Below, piece after piece: positions 46,601-58,200 of a stretch of 64,000 nt of DNA. The notes below the pieces were generated by a model. That model was not told the origin of the DNA, ran no database searches, and worked only from the letters and a program-made list of their open reading frames with translations. Origin of the DNA: Chaetorhynchus papuensis (Eukaryota > Chordata > Aves > Passeriformes > Rhipiduridae); contig VWYX01001220.1 of the NCBI GenBank assembly GCA_013396525.1, positions 32,560 through 96,559 of the forward strand. Reading direction: 5' to 3'. Each line of letters starts with the position of its first letter. Positions within the stretch are counted from its first letter, which is position 1. The translations under genes were made by a program, and so were the position numbers.

Positions 46601-49345
46601 GATGGGTTCGATCAGGAGGACAACGAAGCCCCAGACTCAGAAGATGATGATGACGGTAACTTCCTGAAACAAACGGGGTAGGAATGGGATGCTGGAATAA
46701 AGGTCTCAGTGTAGCGCAGGGACTTCCTGAGCACATGAGTGCAGTTCTGTTCGTGTTCCTGAAGAGCAGAACCCAGAGCATGTTTGGTGTTAATGCACTG
46801 ATAAAGAGCTGAAACTCCTATCAGAGGATTCCAGTCCTGCAGAAGCCACCTGGGCTTAAGGGAATTGGACTAAAGATACTTTTGCAAAAGCACAAATATT
46901 CTCGAAGTTGTTGCCAGCAGTAAAGCCCTTTGTGCCACTGAGTGATACAGAGCGAGGGGACACACACACTGTTTTGAATAAAAAATTATAATTTTACAGG
47001 GTTTGGTAATGGCTTCAGCCCCCTGCTTCAGTATAATAGAATTTTTAGTCCCAAAAGCACACGTAGTTCCTTTTGGTCCCACCTCGGTTGCAGTCCTTAA
47101 GGGGGCTGTTCTGGCTGTCAGCCCCTTCTGACATTTGTAGCTGCTTCAGACATCAAGAGTGTTGCCTGAAGCTTGTGATGGAAAAACCCTGGGAGTCTTT
47201 CTTAGAAAAAAAATGACAAAATTTAACTTGGTTACAATTATGTTGTGTTGCCTGGATTTAGAAAAAAGCCATAAAAATCCCCAAATCCTTCAGGAAAAAA
47301 ACTATTAGAGCCAGCCCATCCTGCTATATTCAGACATGAGTGAATGGAACTGAACTTCTGGCCTATATGTGTGTCCTTCACTGCAGAAGGGGATGAAGAT
47401 GACGACGATGATGAGAATGAAGCTGGGCCTCCAGGAGAATATGAAGAGGAAGATGATGAAGATGATGGAGCTTCAGATTTGGGGGAAGGCGAAGAGGAGG
47501 AGGAAGTTGGTCTTTCATACCTGATGAAAGAAGAAATTCAGGTAAAGTTTGTAAATTCTGCCAAATGCAGAGAGCAAAGAGAAGCTCCTGTGGGGTTCTG
47601 TGGTTACAGAAAACAGTTCTGGTACAGTTCCCAGAGTACGGAAAAACAGCCACCTTTCAGAAGGTGATGAGTAGAGTCTTGTAGCTATAAACTGGTCACA
47701 CAAATTACAGGATAGAAGTAAATCCCTGGGTCCTGGTCGGGTCCTCCCCTCTGACGAGAGAACGTGCCTGGTGTGGGGTTTGTGTGCGCCAGCAGCACCC
47801 GCGTTTTGGATTGAGAGCCCCTGTGCCAGCCAGTACTGGCTCTTTGATAAGAGTTTGCTTCCTGTCGGAGTTAATGTGGAGTGGGTTTAATTCCAATATT
47901 CCAAGGACAAATATTGGAGGCCTGTTTCCCCATTTTGACTTGTCACACTCTCCTGTGTATAAAATTCCACCGGGCAGAGGGATATAAAAACAAGACTTGA
48001 GTTTGTCGAATTCTCTGGAGCTGATTGTTAATTAGTTTACATTTCTCATCTATCAGCTTTAGAACAAGACAAAAAAACAACACAAAAACGTACTCATTTT
48101 CACAGTAACTTGGGAAGATGATAATGTTGTACATTTTTTCCTGCCGGCCCTTACTGACTGCAGGTTCAAAGGAAGTCTGGAGCTGCTGGCATTTGTCTCA
48201 TTGTTAATTTGTCAATAACCTTGAGCTGGCTTAAGGTAGTGAACAGCGGGGAAAAGCAAAGAAATGAGACTCTGGGGCTGACTGATGCCCTGGTGGGGAA
48301 GGTGCAGGGAATTCCTGGATTTTTGCTTGGGATCATCGTGGAAGCAAGACTTTGATAAACAGCAATTGTAAAAATGTCTCCCAATTTTTGTACAGGATGA
48401 AGAGGATGATGATGACTATGTTGAAGGAGGTGATGAGGAGGAAGAAGGTAAGTGCTTAAGTATTCAAGTTGTGACTGAAGCAATCAATTCTCTATAATTC
48501 TTTGTGGGTTTGGGACATGTGCGTTAACACAAAAACAAAGTAAAAGTGAGGAAGAAACAACAGTTTTCTGAAAGGAAAGACACTGTCTCCTACGCAGTTG
48601 GAAATTGTTGTTTGCCAATGCAGAGAGGAGCAGGACTCTGCTGTGCATCTTGTTATTCACATACCTTGAAAATATCCCTCAAGTGCACCAGAGTCTCTGC
48701 TGGCAAAGCCTGGCAGCCAGGAGCAGCTGGAGCTTCCCCTTTATCCAGCTGAAAGTGGCTTCTCCATAAGCAATTCTGCTACAGGAGCAACGTTCTGTTT
48801 GCAAGAAGTGGCTTACTGGAGATTTTTTTAATAAGGTTTTTCATAAAAAATTCCACGTCTCTGTAAAGACAAATCCCAGAATTTCTCCCCAGCTGAGCTC
48901 CCATCTCCTCCACATGCTGGGCTCAGTGGAGCAGGTTTGGGAGCTGGATTTTCCACTTGCAGAAACGGGAATTCTGAAGGAGCAGTGCGAATTCTTCCCT
49001 TAGTACAAATGCAGCCCTGGAGTCAGGACGGGCCACTGGCCAGGGAATTCATGGGTTGGAGGGGGCAGCATTGCACTGCGGGCTCCCGCCACCAGAGCGC
49101 ACAGCGCACCGTCCGAGCCCGGCCTTTTCCTACAGAAAAACTCGGGGATGTTGTGCAGGATCCCGGTGCTGGTCGTGCAGGGATGTTCCCACCGCACACA
49201 CTCCCCGTTCCCATCACCTGGCTCTGAGTGCTGTGTGGGCAGAGCATAACGGGCTGTGTGCATCCCTCTCTCCTTAGCAGAGGGTGTCCGAGGGGAGAAG
49301 AGGAAACGAGAGCCCGAAGATGAAGGCGAGGAAGAGGAGGATTAA
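43675..49345 (+). CDS. ANP32E: Acidic nuclear phosphoprotein 32 family member E, H2A.Z chaperone
   Basis: ANP32E removes histone H2A.Z from chromatin and also binds PP2A. Seven exons join in frame to 254 residues (human 268): 43675-43728, 45251-45400, 45921-46043, 46493-46655, 47387-47541, 48396-48447 and 49278-49345. The leucine-rich repeats run from the start (NLELRNRAP, ELVLDNCRS, LEFLSMA-like and NLTYLNLSGNKI) to the LRR cap (YRDSIFELLQQITYLDGFDQ). A long Asp/Glu tail follows, with the H2A.Z-interaction segment VGLSYLMKEEIQDEEDDDDY intact. The end holds a basic nuclear-localisation-like KRKRE. The tail is shorter than in human because the acidic run is contracted. The last exon has a NAGNAG acceptor (TTAGCAG), so one Ala may be included or skipped. 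Confidence 0.97.
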
Positions 49346-51960
49346 TTTGCAGGACCAGACTCTCCAGTTATGGAAGACGCAATAGTGATTATGCAGCTCT
49401 GTATGTCCATGTACCATAGATGTCCTGACAGAAATCCCATGTTAACTTTTTATAGCAGAAGTGTGGTTTTACTATTCCTGCCCCTTTTATCATTCCAGAT
49501 AAGCTCTGATAGCCCATAGGGAACCTTCTGTAGAGAAAAATTTTCTGCCCTATAATCACTGAAGCCATTGGCAAATTCCCCCCACCAGACTTTTCTTTGG
49601 AGCTCTTTAATTTCGTACAATCTTGCTGTGTTGGTCATTGTTAGCCCTGAATCCAACCCCATGCCACATGGGTTTAATATTGGGAGTTTAAAGGTTTTAC
49701 ACTTAAAAAGCTGAATAGAAAAATGCTCTACAGCAAATTCCCTGCTCTCTTCAATCAGTTGACTCTAGGCCACGTTTTCCATGGATTCAACTGGAAACCC
49801 CCAACTGGGATGACACCCCTGTTTCAGTTTTTTTAAAAGGTGACTCCTGTGATTTTTTTGAAGGCTCCTCTCTCTTTTGGGTGTTCCAGGGTAAAGCCTG
49901 AGTGCATTTCAGATGGTTTTTTTTTCCTGCTTGCTCCAATGTTCAGTGTTTGGAGTATTCACTAGATTCCTTCAAGGGTGTATTTTGGCAAACTGAAAGA
50001 GTTGTGATCCTTAAAGGGTTGCAATCCATAAATTTTCTCCCAAGTCCATTGTCACTGCAGGTATTAACAGAGCAATTAATGTGTAGTTTTAAACCTTTTT
50101 GCTAGAAATCTTTGTTAAATCTTCACTCACTTTGCTCTTGCATTGTCATTCTGGGAATTCTGCACCACTCATGGCTATAAAATGTATAAAATAGATGAAA
50201 TATGCATTTCTGATGCAGAAGTGAACGGGTAACTCCTCCAAGCGTGTTGTTTTCCACCCCCCAGCTTTCCTACAAGTGTTGAAGGGAAGGATGAACCCAA
50301 ACTGGCCCTTCTCTGCACGTCACCTTTTAAATCTGGCTGTAGGTAAAACACTCGATTTGTGTATAACAGTTGGGAATATTTGGGGGTTTATATTGAGTGG
50401 CTGCGGAGACACGTCAGGAGCAAGCATGGGGGACGTGCAGAGAAGCTTTTTTTCTAGCAGCCTTTATAATTCCTAATCTGCCCCAATGTATCATCTTTCC
50501 TGTTGGAAACAAATTCTGACTTCTGGCATTCCTCCTTCAGGCGTGATCTGGGTTTCACACAGTGTAGTCGTGGGTATCACAGTGACTGACATTGTCTCAC
50601 ATAGGTCCTGAACCAAATATCACACACAGCTTTATTCCAGAGACTTATTTTTGTATCTGTCCTGGCTGTCACTAGCTGCTGGAAACTGGGGAGAGCCTAT
50701 GGGTGGGAAGAAGGAGGTTCCTGGGCCTGAGCAAGTCAGTCCCTCAGCACCTGGTTCCCTGTGGATGTTCCTTAGGAATTTCACACACTAGTTCAGTGTG
50801 ACCTCCAGCTCTTCAGTGGAGTTTAGATCGTGCAGGGTTGAAGTTCTGCAAAGCCCCACTCCCTGTGTGTGTGGTTCTTTCCCCCCAACTAGAGCCTTAA
50901 CTTTGGGTGTCTCCTGTAGCTGTGTAGCGGGGCCGAACCTTCCCGGCCTTGAAGCAGAGTCAGGCGGGCGGTGGCACACTCGGGAACAGCTGGCTCCTTG
51001 GGCTTTGTGTTTTATAAAGAAAATCTCTAAAGACACTAGAAAAGTCGTGGTGAAACTTCCTTTGCAGCCACAACCAAGTCCTGTGTTTGTGATGAGTCCT
51101 AGGTGGGTCAGTGCACGGCTGTCATGTCCTGGAGGCTCTGGGCGAGGCACTCACTCCGTGCTCAGCTTTGAGAGAAAAAGTGTTTTCCCATCCTTTTGCT
51201 TATTGTCTTTAGACTGAAACTTGTTATTTATAAGTGTGTACGTTAGAGCACCTCCATGTCAGGGTTTTACTTAACTGTTAACTGATGCAGATAAAATTAG
51301 TTTTAAATGGAAAAAAGAGTCTATTTTGATGGATTAAAATAATGTGGGTAGTGGGCTTGTTTGGATGAGCGAGTCCAGCTCCTGACACCAGACAGACTGA
51401 GCCTCCGAGGGGTGACAGCCCTTCCCTAGGCCAGACTTGCCACTTTCCAAACACCCGCAGTGCCGTGCGTCAGCCACCACGTGGAACCTGAGCCCTCACA
51501 AACCCAACTCCCCAAGAATCTGTTTGTCCCAGTGTCACCATCCCCGGTCCCGTGTCCTCCGCTCGGCATGCAGCAACAGCGTTTTTTAACGAGGAATTCA
51601 GAGCCTCCAGATAACTTTTGAAACTTTTTTGCTTGGTGGGTGGTCTTTTCATGCAAATACGTCAGGGTGGGTTTTATATTTTGTAGAGGTTTTGTCCTAT
51701 TTTAATGCTCTTTGTATGGCAGTCTGTATATAGTGTGGTTCGGTTCCTTCTCCGACTCTTTCCTGAAACTTTGGAGTAACTGATTTTGTGCAACTGTGTT
51801 TTGAATAAAGCCATGACAGTGTTAAATTAAAGACAACAGCCCTGCAGCACTCTTCTGGTAACTTTTAGTTGTAACAAAACATGTTTCCTCCCCATGTGTG
51901 CTGTAAATTTTAAATTAAAAAGTTTTCAAACCGAATTATTTCAAATAAATTGAGACTATC
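49346..51960 (+). other. ANP32E 3' untranslated region with two poly(A) signals
   Basis: AT-rich sequence follows the stop codon without splice features. AATAAA lies at 51804-51809 and again at 51944-51949. The 2.4 kb length resembles the long ANP32E 3' UTR of mammals. No gene was seen inside it. Confidence 0.65.
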
Positions 51961-52879
51961 GTATTGGATTACTTCTCGGGGTACCTGTGGAGAATAGAAT
52001 GTTTCTCAAGGAATGGAGTAAGAGGGAATTTTCTTTCCTGTTATGTTTAAATGGGGTGGAAACCTGCAGAATGGTGTGTCTTTCTGGGGACGGAACTTGG
52101 ACTTGTGGTACTTTAGTCCTTGGTGACGTTGTAACAGTCGAGGATGTTCTGGAGAACCTAGACGGTTCCCTGAGTGTTTCCAGGTGAGTTTAACACAGAT
52201 GTCATAGACATCCAAGTCTGGGTGAGTCTTGAGATTTGCTTTTCACAGATCCTGCCTTGTGCCCAGCAGCCTGAGCCAAGTCTGGTGCTGAATTATTCCT
52301 CACACAAGAACAATGTTTAAAAAAACCCTGCTGCTCCTCCCGAGCTAGAGAGAGCATTGTTTTATCTTGGGATTAGTCCAGCATTCCTGGCAAAAATCCC
52401 TTGGATGCACTTGAGAAAGCCCTTGGCAAACAGGCTTTTCTGTTGCTGGATGAGCAATTAGGCAAGAAATGGGTGGTGACTTTCTGGGATATTTTATTTA
52501 GCTAGTTTTAAAGGGTGTGGAAGAATTGCAGTTCCAGCTGAAGCCCCACACTGGCAGCTCTACCCTGTGCACCCATTTCCCACTGGATTTGGGGCCAAAC
52601 AGGGAACCCGAGTTTCAGGATGACTTTAAACAGGTTAAATACATATTTTGAGGGTGCCGGTGGGTGAGGTAAAACCAGGCTGTCATATGGTACTTTGATG
52701 GCAAAGGAGAGAGAAGAAAGCTCAAGTGCTATGTGGGCACATCTTCAAAGCCAGGAAAAACCTGTGGTGTGGCTGATGGGCTCCCTGGCTTGTCCTGACG
52801 TGTGTGGAACCGGCTCTCCCTGCTCCAGCCTCTGGTTTACGCAGCTCACCTGCTGCCACAGCGCCAGACACCTGTCGCT
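51961..52879. other. Intergenic, nothing recognised
   Basis: AT-moderate DNA downstream of the ANP32E poly(A) sites. I see no coding exon, repeat family or RNA gene. Confidence 0.5.
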
Positions 52880-53380
52880 CCCGGGGTCTAGGGCTGGGAT
52901 TGAGCAGGGACCAAGGGATGCGGTCGCGCCCCAGCCCGCGGACTGTCCTACTGGACAGCCCCCCCGCCCTCCATTTTGTTGCAGTGAGGGGAAGCCGTGC
53001 GGCGGGCGGCCGGGCAGCTTCCTCCGCCCTGCTCCTTCCTCCTCCTCCTCTCGGGGCTTTTGTCTTGTGGTGCCCGTTCTTGCTCCTTCCCTGGCCCTTA
53101 TCTCCCCCTCTCAGCGGTGCTGCTTCCCGTCCTCTTCCTTCCTCAGGGGTCGGGGCGCCTTCCCCCCCACCCCAGGGACCCGCCTGAGGGGGCGCGCGGG
53201 CCCCCGAGCGCGGGAAACCGCGACCCACGGGGTTCCCCAGCTGCGGGCAGCAGGGGCCGAGCCGCGACCCCGCCGCTGATTGGCTGAGATTTGCCGCAGT
53301 TCCGCCCCTCCGCCTTCCCGCCACCCGCGCGCGCCGCGCCCCGCCCACGGCCCCTCAGGCCCCTCATGACGGCGGTGAGG
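52880..53380. promoter_or_regulatory. Orphan CpG island between ANP32E and PLEKHO1
   Basis: CpG density rises sharply here against AT-rich flanks. It includes an inverted CCAAT (TGATTGGCTG at about 53277), GC boxes (CCGCCC) and a TGACGG element near 53368. No recognisable coding exon is attached on either strand. It may be the promoter of a noncoding RNA or a distal alternative promoter. Confidence 0.5.
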
Positions 53381-53395
53381 GGGAAACTGCCCCCC

Positions 53396-53480
53396 AATGC
53401 CCCATTTCCACCGCAAAACAGCTTCTGCTCCCCCCGAAATGCCCCATTTCCACCCCAAAACAGCCTCTGCTCCCCACCAG
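53396..53480. repeat. Tandem duplication of a 41-42 base unit
   Basis: Two nearly identical copies of a unit starting AATGCCCCATTTCCACC and containing CAAAACAGC-TCTGCTCCCC lie at the edge of the orphan CpG island. They differ at a few positions. Confidence 0.85.
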
Positions 53481-56400
53481 CCTTCAGGAGAGGCTTTTCA
53501 CCTCAGGTTGTGTGAACTTCATTCCGGTGGTGGGAAACAACGTGATTGAGAGTCCAAGTGGAGAAAAAAACCCGAAATACAGACCGTGATCCCGAAGGTG
53601 GTGATCAACGTCGTGTGAGGAAGGGTAAATTCAGCCAGGCTTTGGTACAAAATAGGAAGAAATTCCTCATAAAATTCTTCAGATTGCCTAGTTAAGCCCG
53701 GTAGCAAGAGAGCTTCAAGTTGTGTGCTTTCAGGCAGCTCCTGCTGCCAGGTAGTTCCTAATGTCCCCCAAATTGCGGGTTTTTTTGTGACCCGCATGCC
53801 TGGGTCAGGGGAGTGATGGTCTGGGGCTCCCACAGGTCAGACTTTCAAAAAAGGGAGGGTTTTTTTGGTATGAAATGTGACCAAGAACTACTAGAACTAT
53901 CCCTCGCCATTCCCACACATTCCGTAATGACCAGTTAGCCTTTTCCCCCCTTTATTCTCCCTCAAATGAAATTGATTTTAAAAACCTCATACTGCTGAGG
54001 ATATGAACCCCATGAGTCTCTCGATGCCTAGCCCACAGGCAGTTCACTTTCAACTTTCCTCATCCATATTTTTATGTGAGAATGGGGAAGCTGACATTCT
54101 CATGGAATCCCATGAATTCAGGAATTTGGCCTTGGAGAAAACTAAAATCCTTTGAGCTGCGTGATGGAGTAATGAGAAATCTCAGAATGAAAACTGCCCC
54201 ATTCTACGGCAAACAGAGCTGTTGTTGATTTTGGCAGCAAGAGCTGCTGTGTGCTAAAAATACACCAGTTTGACTGGTCATACCCATTGCAAAGGTCTGA
54301 ACCAAAGAACGAGATCTGAATTTATGAGATAAAAAATGATGCTTGAATTATTTTTATCTGTTTCTGAGTCTCTTGGTTGTGCTGGGGGTTGCACTGTCCC
54401 ATTGGATGTGCACACACGTGTCCTCCATTTGCTCATCGATCGACCGGCACAAATGGAGAGTCAGGAATGCGGCTCCCCCGGGGTACATGGGATAGGACAG
54501 AAGGAGTCAGGGACAGCAGCTGCTTGAAGCAGGACATGGAAAATGTCCCTCTGCAGAGCCTGGGGCTGGGAAATTCGCGTTGCTACCGCTGTTGGGAGGT
54601 TTCTCACTGGGGTTAGAGTTTGGTCTCCTGGGGAACACTCTTGTGGTTTTAAACTTTAAAATTACAGTTCATAGTATCCTTCACGGTATGCTCGGTTTCT
54701 GCTTTGAGTGTGTCTCATTAAAAAAAAAATAATACAAAATAAGCCCCAAAAATAGCCAAGGAAAGTCTTTCCCCCTGCTTCTAATTTAATTGGCACAAAT
54801 GAAGGAGAATCCAAAAATAAATGTTTGGCCACAACAGCCACAGGACACATTAAAGCTGGGAACTCTTGGCACTGAGAAAAGGATTCCTGTTCTAGGAAAA
54901 AAATGACCCCAGAGTGTGGGTTCATGTTGGAAAAGGAGCTGGTCTCTCCTGTGTGAATGAAACATGTTGACACAGGGTGTTTGAGGGGCATTTCCCTCTA
55001 GAGCAGGGTTAATTCAAATGAAATAATCGAGTGATGACTGAGGAGCAGCCAGTCAGAGCTCCTCAGCATGGCATCAATGAAGCACTGATATCTTCTGGCT
55101 GTTTGTGAGGGGCTTGGTCACATCCTTGTCCCTGGGAATAACCAAATGCCTGCAGAGACAAACTGGATAAATTTGGGAATTCTCATGTGCATCTCCATCC
55201 AAGTTTTTTGAAGTGCTTTAGTAAACTTACCAAATCACTCTTTCTCCTCTCTCCAACACACCTGGATTTCTAATGGTGTGGGAAAATGTGCTTCAGTCAA
55301 ACAGGTCTGGACCAGAGTTAGGGCTGCCTGGCCGGGGTGGGAGCGGGTGGCACTCGGGTTTGCTGTTCTTGGATATATTTTCCTGTCAATCCGTGCGTGC
55401 GCTGCACGGGGAACCGGGCACCAACACGGTGCTGCAGAGCCCGTGTGATTCCTCCTGTGCCACGGGCCGAGCAGGGAAGGGAAATAGTTCAATAATTGCA
55501 GTTCCGTGGAAAGCTCCCCACGGCTATTCCGTAAGAACGCGTTCCCAGTCCTCCCGGTGAACTCGGTTGCAGAAGCCCTGGACCGGGAGAACGAGCACTA
55601 GAGGGCACAGCGCGACCAGCGATGGGCGCGGGCTTTGGCGAGGGGGAGGCAGAGCCCGGCTGGCTCTGAGCTGCCTTCCACCCGTGAGAGTCCGAGTGAC
55701 TCCTTAAAATGGCACCTTTTGGAAGGTTCTGGACTCATTACCGGCAGTAATTCAAGGACGAAAATGCGGCAGAGAATCCGAGAATATCCCGAGTCGGAAA
55801 GGGCTCTTGCCCAGAGAAACATTTCAGCTCTGCATTTCTGTCCACATTCCATAAATGACCAAAAAAGGGGAAGGTGAACTTGTTGGCAGGAACTGTGAAA
55901 GAAACAGGAGGAAAACCCAACACCCCTGTGTTGCAACACCCCAGAACTCAGTCAAACGAAGCAAATGTGTTTAAAATGAGAAATGCAGCCCCAAAAGATA
56001 ATGACGGGGAGCATGCTAAGAGGCATGGAATGCTCTGCAGAAGTTATGGTGCACTAGGATTATCAAGAGCAAGTAGGTAGAAGAGTGAAAAGAACTTTGT
56101 TAAGCACAGGAGGAAATCAAAGACAGAAAATGCAGGAAATCGGTGGCTGGAATTGACTGAACTTGGTGGGTTTATGCTTTGCACTAGGTGCCATGGAAGT
56201 TTGGTGATGACAAACTTTCCTGATTCATTTCTGATCCCTGTTGCTGCCTCCCAAGAAACCAGGATTTCCCAAGATATCTTTTCTTTCCTATGACTTGATT
56301 TCTAGAAACCTGGAAGGAAAAACTCCAGAAGGAGTAGCCCTTCCATTTCCTTCTGGTTTCATTTCCCTACATCTTCAGTAACATAAATAATTTTATAAGT

Positions 56401-57591
56401 GATATAAAACATTTCCAGAAAGCATACCTTGAAAGCATGAAGCCCTCAGGATCCTCTGCCCAAACCACCTCCTTCCTTCCCTTTCCCTCTGTGTTTCAGT
56501 GAGCGCTCCAGCAGCCTCATTGTTTGGATAATTCAGGGTGCCAGATGGCTGTAAATATGTTCACAGTCCTCCTTACCCTGCTCCCTCCTCCCTGGCACCC
56601 TCACTGCTCTAGCCGGTACCGAGCACCTGGTCTGTTCCCATTTGGAGTCTCCCTTCTCCCCTCTGGAGCTAAATTGGCACCTCTGGTTTGTATTTTCCCT
56701 TTAAATGAAGTGGGAAGATCGTAGGGAATGTTTCATACCAGGGACTACTTCCTTCACTGCCACTTGCACCATCAGTTAATTGAAAACGTGCCTCCTGCCC
56801 TGTGGCATCAGCTTGCTTCCCGCAGGAGTCCTGTCCCTGACACAGGAAGGTGCAGCTCACCTGCCGGGAATCACAAGGGAGGAGCAGCTTCTTCCTATTT
56901 TGAGCGCAGCAATCTCATACTTACCCTTGGCGTGGGGTAAGGGCACACAGAACAGGGTGATTCATCCCAAATCATTCCCCGAGGACCTGGCAGAGGCAGT
57001 GTTCAAACAACCGGCCCCATTCTTCCTGCCTCACAGGCTCTGGATTCATTGTCATACTCTGATCCTGTTATTCCATAACTCAGGAGTGCCCAAATCCTGG
57101 GGCCTGAGCCCCTGAGATAACTTTCTGTGTAGTGAAACATTCCCAGACTGCTGAGCAGTAAGAAAATGACAGAAAACTGTTTCAATGGCACTGTAAAAAG
57201 GGAAGTTGGTTTTAAGACATCTGGAAAATACAGGCAGTGACGTTTGAGAACTGAGGAATAACTGAGGTCACAAGTTGCCTGAGGAACGCTGCAGCAGCAC
57301 AAACTCAGGTCACGGGGAGGGTGAGCTGTGCCCATGAAGAAACAAGAATTCAGCCAGATTTGTCTGTGGTTTTGCTCTCGTTGATGAGCTGGTGGGTGAA
57401 CTCTTCCCTGGAAGGCAGGAGGGAGCAGATGGCAGCAGGCAAATATCTGACTTGAGCAAGGAGAAACTGATTTTCCAAAAGATCTATTTGACATACAGAG
57501 GCCAAATGTTATTTTTGTGAGCCAGTATGAGCCAGACCTCTCATTTATTGAACTTTACCAGCTTGTGTCCTGCCAGCAGACCTAAACCGAG
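53481..57591. other. Intergenic DNA, no gene recognised
   Basis: About 4 kb of ordinary AT-moderate sequence. One minus-strand open frame of 104 codons (53519-53833) is noted under findings. No CR1 block or splice-flanked exon was seen. Confidence 0.45.
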
Positions 57592-57611
57592 TGACCCTGT
57601 GACCTATAAAG
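57592..57611. promoter_or_regulatory. DR2 nuclear-receptor-like site overlapping a TATA box
   Basis: TGACCC-TG-TGACCT (57592-57605) is, on the minus strand, a direct repeat of AGGTCA-type half-sites with a 2-base spacer, the DR2 layout used by RAR:RXR. TATAAAG starts at 57605. No gene is assigned. Confidence 0.3.
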
Positions 57612-57977
57612 GACAAGAGAGCCCAGAGCAGGCATTCCGAGCAGGCTTTTCCAGCCTGAAATTCTGAATGCCACCTCACGATTTCTGGGAAGCACGACTC
57701 CCAACTCGGTCTGCAGAAAGGTAGACAGCACTCAGATTATATATAGCAGCAAGTGGGCTGGGAGGAGAAACACTGGGCTGCACGGAGGGGAGGCCGCTCT
57801 GGAGGAACCCAGGGAGTGTCTTATGGTGCAGCACAAGCCACAGTGGCACCCGGCGAGTGGAGCCGGGCCAGTGCTGGCCTGCGGGCAGTTGGCACTGATG
57901 GAGTGAAGGAGAGCCCTGGGCAGTGCCAGGGGCAGGTTGGGTGCACTCAGATTAATCACTTGCTCTCAGCTCTTCAT

Positions 57978-58200
57978 CATCCTGTTCCACCCCCTGCCAT
58001 GGGCAGGGACACCTTCTGCTATCCCAAGCCCCAGTGTCCAGCCTGGCCTTGGACACTTCCAGGAATCCAGGGGCAGCCACAGCTTCTCTGGGCAGCCTGT
58101 GCCAGGGCCTCACCACCCTCACAGGGAAGAATTCCTTCCCAAAATCCCATCTAAACCTCCTCTCTTTCAGTTTAAAGCCATCAATGACTCAGCCCATTTG
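57978..58200 (-). repeat. CR1 LINE fragment
   Basis: It contains CACCCCCTGCCATGGGCAGG, CTGGCCTTGGACACTTCCAG, CACAGCTTCTCTGGGCAGCC and CTCACCACCCTCACAGGGAA, ending in TTTCAGTTTAAAGCCATCAA. This is the antisense reading of the CR1 3' region. Confidence 0.95.

Noticed and set aside
52695..53348. Open frames of about 200 codons on both strands of the orphan CpG island
   Set aside because: Composition-driven Pro/Gly/Arg frames with no conserved motif; the island is kept only as a regulatory candidate.
53481..53850. Possible solo LTR (TGTGTG...CCACA ends)
   Set aside because: The ends look LTR-like, but I found no target-site duplication, internal poly(A) signal or recognisable family, so I did not call it.
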